Assembly: GCF_020614395.1 (NCBI RefSeq)
Contig: NZ_CP085324.1
Span: 1,679,564-1,743,563 of the forward strand
From: Salarchaeum japonicum
GTDB lineage: Archaea > Halobacteriota > Halobacteria > Halobacteriales > Halobacteriaceae
Direction: 5' to 3'
Length of the DNA stretch: 64,000 nucleotides
The position numbers were made by a program, and so were the translations under genes. Below are positions 8,774 through 17,005 of this stretch, one piece after another; position 1 is the stretch's first letter; every line of letters begins with the position of its first letter. The notes beneath the pieces were generated by a model, which was given only the letters and a program-made list of their open reading frames with translations, was not told the DNA's origin and did not search any database.

Positions 8774-9832
8774 ATGTTCGAGAAATCGTCGTGGATTCGT
8801 CTCCCGCGGAACGTCGTCATCGGGCACGGCGTGCTCGGGGAGACGCGCGCGGTGCTCGACGACGTGCACCTCACGGGCGACCCGCTGGTGGTGACGAGTC
8901 CGACGCCGCGCGAGGTGGCGGGCGAGCGAATCGTCGCGCAGTTGGAGGACGCGGGGCGAAGCCCGTCCATCGTGACGGTGTCGGAGGCGTCGTTCGACGC
9001 CGTCCAGCGCGTCATCGAGCGCGCGGAGGACACCGACGCGGACTTCCTGATGGGGGTCGGCGGCGGGAAGGCCATCGACATCGCGAAGATGGCGAGCGAC
9101 ACGCTCGACCTCGGGTTCGTCTCCGTACCGACGGCGGCGAGCCACGACGGCATCGTCTCCGGGCGGGGGAGCGTGCCAGAGGGCGACACCCGACACTCAG
9201 TGTCGGCGGACCCGCCGCTCGCGGTCGTCGCGGACACCGGCATCGTCGCGGACGCGCCATGGGAGCTCACGACCGCGGGCTGCGCGGACATCATCTCGAA
9301 CTACACCGCGGTGAAGGACTGGCGGCTCGCCAACCGATTGCGGAACGTCGAGTACTCGGAGTACGCGGCGTCGCTCTCGGAGATGACGGCGGAGATGCTC
9401 GTGGACAACGCGGCCTCCATCAAGCCCGGGCTGGAGGAGTCCGCGTGGGTGGTGGTGAAGGCGCTCGTCTCTTCCGGGGTCGCGATGAGCATCGCGGGGT
9501 CGTCGCGGCCCGCGAGCGGCGCGGAGCACCTGTTCAGCCACCAGCTCGACCGCATCGCGCCCGGGAAGGCCCTGCACGGCCACCAGGTCGGCGTCGGCGC
9601 GATTCTCTGCGAGTTCCTGCACTCGGGCGAGCGCGGGGATTGGGTGGCGGTGCGGGACGCGCTCGCGTCCATCGACGCGCCGACGACGGCGGAGGAACTC
9701 GGCGTGAGCGACGAGGAGGTCATCGCGGCGCTCACGTCCGCCCACGAGATCCGCGACCGGTACACGATTCTCGGCGCGGGCATCAGCGAGGACGCGGCGC
9801 TCGAAGTCGCGGCGAAGACCGAGGTCATCTGA
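8774..9832 (+). CDS. egsA: sn-Glycerol-1-phosphate dehydrogenase
   Basis: Reduces dihydroxyacetone phosphate to sn-glycerol-1-phosphate, the stereochemical hallmark of archaeal membrane lipids. 352 residues, the usual length. The NAD(P)-binding segment VGGGKAIDIAKM is near residue 95. Further family signatures are VPTAASHDG, AGCADIISN and the metal-binding histidine region HLFSHQLD...HGHQVGVG. The gene ends eight bases inside the 3' end of the convergent membrane-protein gene. Assignment is secure. Confidence 0.96.
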   Translation: MFEKSSWIRLPRNVVIGHGVLGETRAVLDDVHLTGDPLVVTSPTPREVAGERIVAQLEDAGRSPSIVTVSEASFDAVQRVIERAEDTDADFLMGVGGGKAIDIAKMASDTLDLGFVSVPTAASHDGIVSGRGSVPEGDTRHSVSADPPLAVVADTGIVADAPWELTTAGCADIISNYTAVKDWRLANRLRNVEYSEYAASLSEMTAEMLVDNAASIKPGLEESAWVVVKALVSSGVAMSIAGSSRPASGAEHLFSHQLDRIAPGKALHGHQVGVGAILCEFLHSGERGDWVAVRDALASIDAPTTAEELGVSDEEVIAALTSAHEIRDRYTILGAGISEDAALEVAAKTEVI

Positions 9833-10835
9833 CCGTCAGGGGTACCGGCGCGAACGCGACGGAGACGGCGGAGAGCGCGAAGTGCAGCCAGAACCCGACG
9901 AGTCGGTAGAGGAGCGCGGCGGCCGCCGCGACCGGAGTGGGTGCGCCCGTGGTGAGTGCGAGCAGGCCGAGGAGCGCGGCGTCCACGCTCCCGATGCCGC
10001 CGGGGAGCGGGACGATGGCGGCGAGGCCGGCGAGCGGGACGACGGCGAGCGCGACGGAGACGGGCACCGAGAGCGCGACCGCGGCGGCGGCGTAGTGGAG
10101 CGTGGCGGCGAGCGCGCCCCAGCCGAGCAGGCCGAACCCGACCATCGCGGCGAGGCGGCTGCGGTCGGCGGCGATGGCGCGGAGCGTGCGGTCGAACCCG
10201 GTGAGGCGCGCGGAGACGTTCTCGGCGTCGAGCGCGGCCGCGGCGCGCGGGCTGACGCGGGCGGCGAGGCGCTGGAGGCGGTCGGTGACGGCGGTGACGG
10301 CGGTGAGGAGACGGCGGGGGCGGGCGCGCGCGACGGCGACGACGAGCGCGGCGACGAGCAGGCCGGCGACCGCAACGGCGGCGGCGACCGCGGCGAGGTC
10401 GCCCGTGCCGCCGGTGACGGCGAACCCGGCTCCGACCGCGACGGCGACGAACGAGGTGGCGGTGGCGACGTACTCGTCGGCGGCGACGGCGGCGAGCGCG
10501 CGCTCGTAGCCGGTGCCTGCGTCCCGCGCGATGGCGTACGTGACGAACGTGGCGCTCGCGACGTTCCCCCAGGGGAGGAGGTTACGCGCGAACGACCCGG
10601 CGAGGTAGGTGGCGCGGGCGCGCATCCGGCGGGTTTCGACGACGGCGACGGCGCGCACGAACGTCTCCACGAAGCACGCGAGCGAGACCAGTGAGGTCGC
10701 GACGGCGAGCGCGACGTACCACGGGTCGGTGCCGGCGAGGGCGTCCAGGACGCGTCCGCCGCCGGCGGCGTACGCGACGGCGGCGAGCGCGAGGAGCGAG
10801 AGCGCGAACCGGACGCCGACCCGTCGCGTGTCCAT
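9825..10835 (-). CDS. Lysylphosphatidylglycerol synthase TM region / UPF0104-type membrane protein
   Basis: 336 residues with about eight hydrophobic segments, in the family of LPG-synthase membrane domains and related flippase-like proteins. The family motif region is the C-terminal PLAGLAAIVPLPGGIGSVDAALLG, with FARNLLPWGNVASATFVTYA earlier. There is no aminoacyl-transferase domain, so it is more likely a lipid or lipid-linked sugar handling protein than a lysyl transferase. The ATG at 10835 was chosen because longer in-frame readings continue through the neighbouring peptidase and are Arg-rich shadow sequence. Substrate unknown. Confidence 0.8.
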   Translation of the reverse strand: MDTRRVGVRFALSLLALAAVAYAAGGGRVLDALAGTDPWYVALAVATSLVSLACFVETFVRAVAVVETRRMRARATYLAGSFARNLLPWGNVASATFVTYAIARDAGTGYERALAAVAADEYVATATSFVAVAVGAGFAVTGGTGDLAAVAAAVAVAGLLVAALVVAVARARPRRLLTAVTAVTDRLQRLAARVSPRAAAALDAENVSARLTGFDRTLRAIAADRSRLAAMVGFGLLGWGALAATLHYAAAAVALSVPVSVALAVVPLAGLAAIVPLPGGIGSVDAALLGLLALTTGAPTPVAAAAALLYRLVGFWLHFALSAVSVAFAPVPLTVR

Positions 10836-10873
10836 GCTCGGTGTGAACGCGGACGCGTAAGAAAAGTATCGCC

Positions 10874-12661
10874 CTACACGTGCTCGTCGAGGAACTCGAC
10901 GGTCGTCCGGTAGGCCGTGATGCGGTTCTCCAGCTTGCTGAAGCCGTGGCCCTCGTCCTCGAAGACGAGTTTCTCGACGGGGACGTGTTCGCTCGCCTCG
11001 TCGGCGACCTGTTCGGCCTCGCCGACGGGGACGCGAGGGTCGTTCGCGCCGTGCATGACGAGCAGGGGCGCGCGAATCGACGAGATGTTGTTGATCGGAC
11101 TGATGGATTCGAGGAACTCGCGGTCGTGTTCGAGACTGCCGTACTCGGCTTCGCGGTGTTCGCGACGCCACTCGCCCGTGTTTTCGAGGAAGGTCACGAA
11201 GTTCGCGATGCCGACCACGTCCACGCCGGCCGCCCAGAGGTCGGGGTACTCGGTGAGCGCGGCGAGCACCATGAACCCGCCGTAGGAGCCGCCGTAGGCG
11301 ACGACCCGGTCGGAATCGACGTCGCCGCGGCCGGTGAGCCACTCGACGCCCGCGGCGATGTCCTTCACGGAGTCCATCCGCTTCTCGACGTTGTCGAGGT
11401 TCATGTACTCCGCGCCGTACCCGGAGCTTCCGCGGACGTTCGGTTCGAAGACGGCGTAGCCGTTGTCCACGAAGTACTGGCGGAGGGAGAGGAAGTAGGG
11501 GCGGCGCTGGGCTTCGGGGCCGCCGTGGATGTCCACGATGACGGGGTGCGGGCCGGGTTCGTCCGGGAGGGTGAGGAACGCGGGAACCTCCAGGCCGTCG
11601 AAGGACTCGAAGTGCACGAGGTCGGGCGTCGTGAACGAGTCCTTGGGGATGCCGGCGGTGGCGGCGTCCGTCCACCGCGTGCTCTCGCCGGTGTCGGTGT
11701 CGAAGACGTGGACGTTCGTGTTCTCGGTCGGCGCGGAGACGGCGACCGCGACCTCGTCTGCGCCGGGGCCGAAGCTCAACCCCATCACGACGCCGTTCGG
11801 GAGGTCGGGGCTCGCGTGCTCGGTCCAGTCGGGGAGGTCGTAGAGGGTGAGTTCGCTGTAGCCGTCCACGTTCCGAATCGCCGCGAGCGTCCCGGAATCG
11901 TGGTCGACGGCGAGCGATTCGACGTTCCAGCCGTCGCCCTCGACGCGGGTGTCGAGGTCGAGGGTGTCGAGGTCGAGTTCGGCGAGGTAGCGCGTGTCCG
12001 CGCCGTGGTCGGTGGAGACGAGGAGTGAGTCGCCGCTCGGGTGCCAGGCGACGCTCCCGTACCGCACGTCGCCGTCGTGGGGCGTGACGTGCTCGTAGTC
12101 GCCGGTGTCGAGGTCGAGGACGTAGAGGTCGTGGTCGCGGTTCGAGTGCATCTCGTGGACGACGAGGCGGTCGTCCGAGGGGCTCCAGCCGGCGACGGTG
12201 AGCCAGTCCATGCCGCGGCCGTCGAACACCAGCTCGGCGTCCTCGCCGGTCTCGTCGCGGCGCTGGACGTACGCGTCGAAGTCGGCTTCCTCGCGGCGGT
12301 TCGCGGTGAACGCGAACCGGTCGCCGTCGTGGCTCCAGCCGCCCCACTGGTGGATGCTCTCCGGGTCGTCCGTGAGGGGAACGTCCTCGCTGCCGTCCGC
12401 GCTCAGTCGGAACAGCTGGGTCTTCTCGTTTCCGCCCTCGTCCATCCCGTAGACGAGTTCCGCGCGGGTGGGCGAGTAGGAGGCGAAGGAGACGGACTCC
12501 TCGTGGAAGGAGAGCTGGTCGGGCCACGATTCGGGGTCGTCGAGTTGCCAGACCTGGTTCGTTCCCGTGGTGTCCATCAGGAACGCGAGTCGGCCGTCCG
12601 GGCCGAAGGAGGGGCCGCCGGCGCTCCGGATGTTGAGGTAGCGTTCGATGTCGTACGCCAT
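10874..12661 (-). CDS. S9-family (prolyl oligopeptidase-like) serine peptidase
   Basis: Cytoplasmic peptidase of 595 residues. The N-terminal part (about 1-340) is a WD/Kelch-like beta-propeller with repeated blades (SHDGDRFAFT, SPSDDRLVV and similar). The C-terminal alpha/beta-hydrolase domain carries the nucleophile Ser459 in YGGSYGGFM, an Asp near 541 (GANDPRVPV) and the catalytic His near 571 (DEGHGFSKLENR), so the triad is complete. No signal peptide is visible. It probably trims short peptides and is related to acylaminoacyl-peptidases. Divergent from the glycosyltransferase gene, with 90 bases between. Confidence 0.92.
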   Translation of the reverse strand: MAYDIERYLNIRSAGGPSFGPDGRLAFLMDTTGTNQVWQLDDPESWPDQLSFHEESVSFASYSPTRAELVYGMDEGGNEKTQLFRLSADGSEDVPLTDDPESIHQWGGWSHDGDRFAFTANRREEADFDAYVQRRDETGEDAELVFDGRGMDWLTVAGWSPSDDRLVVHEMHSNRDHDLYVLDLDTGDYEHVTPHDGDVRYGSVAWHPSGDSLLVSTDHGADTRYLAELDLDTLDLDTRVEGDGWNVESLAVDHDSGTLAAIRNVDGYSELTLYDLPDWTEHASPDLPNGVVMGLSFGPGADEVAVAVSAPTENTNVHVFDTDTGESTRWTDAATAGIPKDSFTTPDLVHFESFDGLEVPAFLTLPDEPGPHPVIVDIHGGPEAQRRPYFLSLRQYFVDNGYAVFEPNVRGSSGYGAEYMNLDNVEKRMDSVKDIAAGVEWLTGRGDVDSDRVVAYGGSYGGFMVLAALTEYPDLWAAGVDVVGIANFVTFLENTGEWRREHREAEYGSLEHDREFLESISPINNISSIRAPLLVMHGANDPRVPVGEAEQVADEASEHVPVEKLVFEDEGHGFSKLENRITAYRTTVEFLDEHV

Positions 12662-12751
12662 ACCGGTGGGTGCGGACCGAGGGGGAAAGCCGTTCGGGTG
12701 GCGGAACCCGAACCGTGAAACCTTTTATGCGCACCTCGAATCCTCTCCTGT

Positions 12752-13804
12752 ATGCGCGTGGCGTTCGTCGCGGACCACACCGTCCACCACGACAGCCGTC
12801 CGGAGTCCGCCGAACGCCTCGACCGCCTCGCCGGCCTGCTCACCGAGCGCGGCCACGACGTGTCCGTTCTCTGCAGTCAGTGGTGGGAGGGCGACGTAGA
12901 CGAGTTCGAACACGACGACATCGACTACGTCGCCGTCACCGACGACCCCGGCGACTGGAAGTTCCCCGTGCGGGTGCCGGGCGCACTCCACGAGGTCGCC
13001 CCGGAGGTCGTGCACGCGTTCGGGCCGCCGAGCCACCTCGCCGCCGCCCGCGTCGGCGCGCTCGGCGACACCGCGTTCGTGAGCGACGTGTTCGACGCGC
13101 CCGACCGGGGCGTGCTCGCCGACCGCTGTCTACGAGTTGCGGCGGGCGGCGGCCCCGTCGTCGTCCCCGCGCGCACCGTCGCCACCGCGCTCCGCGAGGC
13201 CGGCGTCCCCGCCGCGGCGCTCACGACGCTCGGGAACCCCATCGAGATGGAGCGCATCCGAACCACCGACCCCGAGCCGTGCGGCGACATCGTCTACTCG
13301 CGGCGGCTGGACGAGGACGCGAACCTCGAAAGCCTCCTGCTCGCGCTCGCGGAGTTCCGCGAGTACGACTGGGGCGCGACGATCGTCGGGGACGGCCCCG
13401 AGCGCGCGAACTACGAGCGCCAGGCGCGCGACCTCCGCATCGACGACCGCGTCGAGTTCGTCGGCGAGAAGGACGTATCGGAGCGAATTGCGCTGTTCAA
13501 GGACGCGCACGTCTACGTGCACACGGCGCGCCGGACGACGTTCGCGACCGACCTCCTGCGCGCGCTCGCCTGCGGCTGCGTCGGTATCGTGGAGTACCAC
13601 GCGCAGTCGAGCGCGCACGAACTCGTCGAACAGGAACCCCGGGGGTTCCTCGCGACGAACGACGAGGAGATAACGGAACGCCTCGCGGAAGCCGCGGACA
13701 TCCCCCGCGAGGACGTGTCGGAGCGGTTCGCCGACCACGACGAGACGACCTTCGCGGAGACCTACCTCGACTTCTACCGCGCGGGCGGCGCGGGCTACGA
13801 CTGA
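12752..13804 (+). CDS. Glycosyltransferase family 4-type protein
   Basis: 350 residues, GT-B fold. The N-terminus (MRVAFVADHT) and the donor-domain pattern IVGDGPERANYERQARDL...DDRVEFVGEKD..ERIALFKDAHVYVHTA match GT4 enzymes. The usual E-x7-E motif is only partly kept: LRALACGCVGIVEYHAQSSAHELVE. A TATA-like CCTTTTATGCGC box (12720-12731) lies 25-30 bases upstream of the ATG, indicating leaderless transcription. Acceptor and sugar are unknown. The gene overlaps the convergent methyltransferase by 10 bases. Confidence 0.82.
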   Translation: MRVAFVADHTVHHDSRPESAERLDRLAGLLTERGHDVSVLCSQWWEGDVDEFEHDDIDYVAVTDDPGDWKFPVRVPGALHEVAPEVVHAFGPPSHLAAARVGALGDTAFVSDVFDAPDRGVLADRCLRVAAGGGPVVVPARTVATALREAGVPAAALTTLGNPIEMERIRTTDPEPCGDIVYSRRLDEDANLESLLLALAEFREYDWGATIVGDGPERANYERQARDLRIDDRVEFVGEKDVSERIALFKDAHVYVHTARRTTFATDLLRALACGCVGIVEYHAQSSAHELVEQEPRGFLATNDEEITERLAEAADIPREDVSERFADHDETTFAETYLDFYRAGGAGYD

Positions 13805-14409
13805 CGCAGGCGGAGGTGGCGGAACTCCCCGCCGAGCGAGTCGCCAACGTCTTCTTCCGCCCGGATTTCGAGTCCGGCGTCCCGAACCAGGTCTCGCGTG
13901 TCTTCGAGGTCGGGCCAGCTCCACGCCATCTCGACGCCCGCGTCGAGCCAGTCCGCGTTCGCGCCCGTCCACGCGTCGTGGCCGGTGACGACGACGGCGT
14001 CGCCGCCGGGGCGGAGGACGCGCGCGAGCTCCGCGTAGAACTGTCCGTGGTCGCTCGCGGGGACGTGAATCACCGAGTACATCGCGGTGGCGGCGTCGAA
14101 CGCGGACGAGGGGAACGGCAGACGAGTCATGTCGGCGCGAGCGACGGCGGCGTGCTCGCGCGCCCGCTCGACCTGCTCGCGGGAGATGTCGATGCCGACG
14201 CCCGTCGCGCCCGCGGGAAGCGAGTCGAGGACGAGGTCGCCCGCGCCGCAGCCGGCGTCGAGGACGCGCGCGCCCTCGGGGAGGTCGGAGAGCAGGCGGG
14301 CGAGCAAGTCCGGGTCGTCCGCGCCGGCGTCGCGCTGGGCGGCGTACGCGTCGGCGAGGCCGTCGTAGCCGTCCATCACGCGCCGCCGGAGGTCGTCTTC
14401 CTCAGGCAT
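13795..14409 (-). CDS. Class I SAM-dependent methyltransferase
   Basis: 204 residues with Rossmann-type methyltransferase motifs: VLDAGCGAGDLVLDSL (motif I, about 48-63), GVGIDISREQVE (motif II) and ARADMTRLPFPSSAFDAA (motif III/IV). The substrate cannot be inferred. Its start codon lies within the last eight bases of folCP upstream, so the two genes are transcribed together from folCP. Confidence 0.88.
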   Translation of the reverse strand: MPEEDDLRRRVMDGYDGLADAYAAQRDAGADDPDLLARLLSDLPEGARVLDAGCGAGDLVLDSLPAGATGVGIDISREQVERAREHAAVARADMTRLPFPSSAFDAATAMYSVIHVPASDHGQFYAELARVLRPGGDAVVVTGHDAWTGANADWLDAGVEMAWSWPDLEDTRDLVRDAGLEIRAEEDVGDSLGGEFRHLRLRQS

Positions 14410-16801
14410 CGTCGCTCCCCCGGCGAACCGCGTCCGCGACCCGGACGGCGGCGACGTTCTCGGCGGCGTCGTGGACGCGAACGATGTCCGCGCCGCGGTC
14501 GGCCGCGAGCGCCGTCGCGGCGACGGTCGCGTACCCGCCCTCGTCGGGATACCGGTTCACGCGGTCGAACATGGACTTGTGGCTGTGCCCGACGAGGACG
14601 GGACAGCCGAGCGCGCGGAACTCCGCGGTGCGGTCGAGAATCTCGAAGTTCTCGCCGACGGACTTCCCGAACCCGATGCCGGGGTCGACGATGATTTTCT
14701 CCCGCGGCAGACCGGCCTTCTCCGCGAGCAGGACGCGCTCGCGGAGTTCGTCGAGCACGTCGTCCACCACGTCGTCGTACGCGACGGATTCGCCCGGCTC
14801 GACCGGCGCGTGCAGCGAGTGCATCACGACCAGCGGCGCGCCGTACTCGGCGGCGACGAACCGCATCTCGGGGTCGCCCAACCCGGTCACGTCGTTGAGG
14901 ATGTCCGCGCCCGCCTCCAGGGCGGCGCGGCCGACTTCGGCCTTCATCGTGTCCACGCTCACGAGCGCGTCGAGGTCGCTGATGCGCTCGATGACGGGGA
15001 CGATGCGGTCGATTTCCTCCGCGGCGGGCACGGGCTCCGCGCCGGGCCGCGTGGACTCGCCGCCCACGTCGATGACGTCCACGCCGGCGGCCACGAGTTC
15101 CTCGGCGCGCTCGACGGCGTCCGCGACGGCCTCGTACTCCCCGCCGTCGTGGAAGGAGTCCGGGGTGACGTTCAGGATGCCCATCACGGCCGTGCCGTCG
15201 CCCCAGGGATACCCCGAGAGTTCGTTCTCGAAGGAGTCCCGGAGGTCGTCGGCGACCGCGGGCAGGCCGTCGCCGGCCGATTCGAGGCGCTCGCAGAGCG
15301 CGTCGAACGTCGCACGCGACCCGGAGAGCGTCACGGCGAGGTAGTTCCCGGGCTGGCTGCGGAGCGCGGACACCGAGCAAGAGCCGCCGACAGCGGTCAT
15401 CTCGGTCTCGACGCGCGCCGCCCGCTCCTCGCGGAGCCGAACCGTTCGGGTGGCCGCGACGTGGTCGTCCGGAGTTCCGTGCGGGGCGTCGCCGGCGTCG
15501 AGCGCGCGGCGGGCGTCCCCTCGGTCGCGGACGACGCGGGGCGTGGCGGTGCGCGTCCAGCGCCGCCGCGCCTCCGCGACGGCGTACAGCGACCCCGTGA
15601 GGAGCACGAGGTCGGCGGCGTCGGCGGCGTCGAGTCCCGTTTCGAGCGCGGCTTCGACGTTCTCCACGACCCGCACGTCCTCGCTTCGGGACTCGAAAAC
15701 GCGGGCGAGCACGTCCGGGTCTTCCGCGCGCGGCGTCGCGGGTTCGCACGCGACGACGGTGGCGGGGTCGGGGAGCGCGTCCGCCATCCCCGCGTGGTCT
15801 TTGTCGTTCATCGCGCCCACCACGAGCACGAGGTCGTCGTAGTCGTACTCCGCGAGAACGTCGGCGAGCGCGTCGCACGCGCCGGGGTTGTGCGCGCCGT
15901 CGAGCACGGTCAGGGGCGCGTCGTCCAGCACCTCGAACCGCCCCGGCCAGTGCGCGCCCCGGACGCCGCGCGCGATGGTCGCGGAGTCGGCGTCCGCGAG
16001 CTGGCGCGCGAGCACCGCCGCGACGCCCGCGTTCTCCGCCTGATGGCGACCCGGGTGGGGGAGGCGCGCCGACACCGACCAGTCCCGCCCCTGGATGTCC
16101 ACGGCGGCCTCCGCGAGACCGACCCGACCGCCGTAGGAGACGGTCACGTCCTCGCCCACGACGACCGTCTCGCCCGCCTGGTCGCGAACCGCGCGCAGGG
16201 CGTCCCCGGTGGCCGCGGTGACGAGCGCGCGGTCGGCGGGCGCGACGTGCGCCTTGTCCCGCGCTATCTCCTCGACGGTGTCCCCGAGCACGCTCTGGTG
16301 TTCGAGCGTCACGCTCGTCACCGCCGACGCCGCGGGGTCGACGACGCTCGTCGCGTCGTACTTCCCGCCGATACCGACTTCGAGCACCGCCACGTCCACG
16401 TCCTCGCGTCCGAAGTGCCAGAGCCCCATCGCGGTCACCGCCTCGAAGAACGTCGCCGGGTCGTCGGCGGCCGCGCGCTCCACGAGATGGGGTTTCGCCG
16501 CCTCCACGAACGCCGCGACCGCCGACTTCGGCATCTTCCGGCCGTTCACGCGAACGCGCTCCCGCACGCTGTCGAAGTGCGGGGACGTGTACAAGCCCAC
16601 GTCCAGGCCCGCCTCCCGGAGGACGGACTCAAGCATCCGCGCCGTGCTCCCCTTCCCGTTCGACCCCGCGATCTGGACGTACGCCGGCCCCTCGTGCGGG
16701 CTATCGAGCGCGTCCAGGAGGTCGGCCGTCGAGTCCGTCCCCGCGCGCGGCCGATACCGCTGGAGGTCGAGCAGGAAGTCCGCAGCCTCGTCGTAACGCA
16801 T
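14402..16801 (-). CDS. folCP: Bifunctional folylpolyglutamate synthase / dihydropteroate synthase fusion
   Basis: Two folate-pathway enzymes in one chain of about 799 residues. The N-terminal Mur-ligase-like FolC half has the P-loop GSNGKGST (about 46-53), then YTSPHFDSVRERV and the HNPGACDALADVL region. The C-terminal FolP half begins near residue 537 with MGILNVTPDSFHDGG, followed by DVGGESTRPGAEPVP, NDVTGLGDPEM, KIIVDPGIGFGKSVGEN and VGHSHKSMFDRV, the standard DHPS motifs. This order of fusion is known from haloarchaea. The ATG at 16801 is preferred to 16816 because family proteins start near MRYDEA. Situated next to purNH, which consumes formyl-folate. Confidence 0.95.
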   Translation of the reverse strand: MRYDEAADFLLDLQRYRPRAGTDSTADLLDALDSPHEGPAYVQIAGSNGKGSTARMLESVLREAGLDVGLYTSPHFDSVRERVRVNGRKMPKSAVAAFVEAAKPHLVERAAADDPATFFEAVTAMGLWHFGREDVDVAVLEVGIGGKYDATSVVDPAASAVTSVTLEHQSVLGDTVEEIARDKAHVAPADRALVTAATGDALRAVRDQAGETVVVGEDVTVSYGGRVGLAEAAVDIQGRDWSVSARLPHPGRHQAENAGVAAVLARQLADADSATIARGVRGAHWPGRFEVLDDAPLTVLDGAHNPGACDALADVLAEYDYDDLVLVVGAMNDKDHAGMADALPDPATVVACEPATPRAEDPDVLARVFESRSEDVRVVENVEAALETGLDAADAADLVLLTGSLYAVAEARRRWTRTATPRVVRDRGDARRALDAGDAPHGTPDDHVAATRTVRLREERAARVETEMTAVGGSCSVSALRSQPGNYLAVTLSGSRATFDALCERLESAGDGLPAVADDLRDSFENELSGYPWGDGTAVMGILNVTPDSFHDGGEYEAVADAVERAEELVAAGVDVIDVGGESTRPGAEPVPAAEEIDRIVPVIERISDLDALVSVDTMKAEVGRAALEAGADILNDVTGLGDPEMRFVAAEYGAPLVVMHSLHAPVEPGESVAYDDVVDDVLDELRERVLLAEKAGLPREKIIVDPGIGFGKSVGENFEILDRTAEFRALGCPVLVGHSHKSMFDRVNRYPDEGGYATVAATALAADRGADIVRVHDAAENVAAVRVADAVRRGSDDA

Positions 16802-16873
16802 ACACCGAGACCTCACCGGGCGGCCGCAAAGGCCTGTCGAACCACGCCCTCAGCGACCACCGAAACGCAAGAA

Positions 16874-17005
16874 CTAGTCGTGGCGGAACGCCCGGTTGCC
16901 CGTGAACACCCAAGCCCTCGCTCCCGCTGGTCGCTCGCCCTTGGAGAGTCCGCCAGGCCGCCAGAGCGCTAGTCGTGGCGGAACACCCGGTTGCCCGTGA
17001 AGACC
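16874..17005 (-). repeat. Echo of the purNH 3' end: direct repeat flanking a 58-base spacer
   Basis: The last 37 bases of purNH (16969-17005) recur at 16874-16910 with two mismatches, stop codon included. The second copy would encode VFTGNRAFRHD-stop against VFTGNRVFRHD-stop in the real gene. The spacer (16911-16968), read on the purNH strand, contains CCTGGCGGAC followed five bases later by AAGGGCGA. The same arrangement occurs in the spacer after the acyl-CoA dehydrogenase at 40.8 kb. Confidence 0.75.

Noticed and set aside
10836-12734. In-frame extension of the LPG-synthase-like protein through the S9 peptidase gene
   Set aside because: The extension is Arg/Pro-rich shadow of the peptidase. 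The membrane protein has a good ATG at 10835 with a hydrophobic N-terminus directly after.
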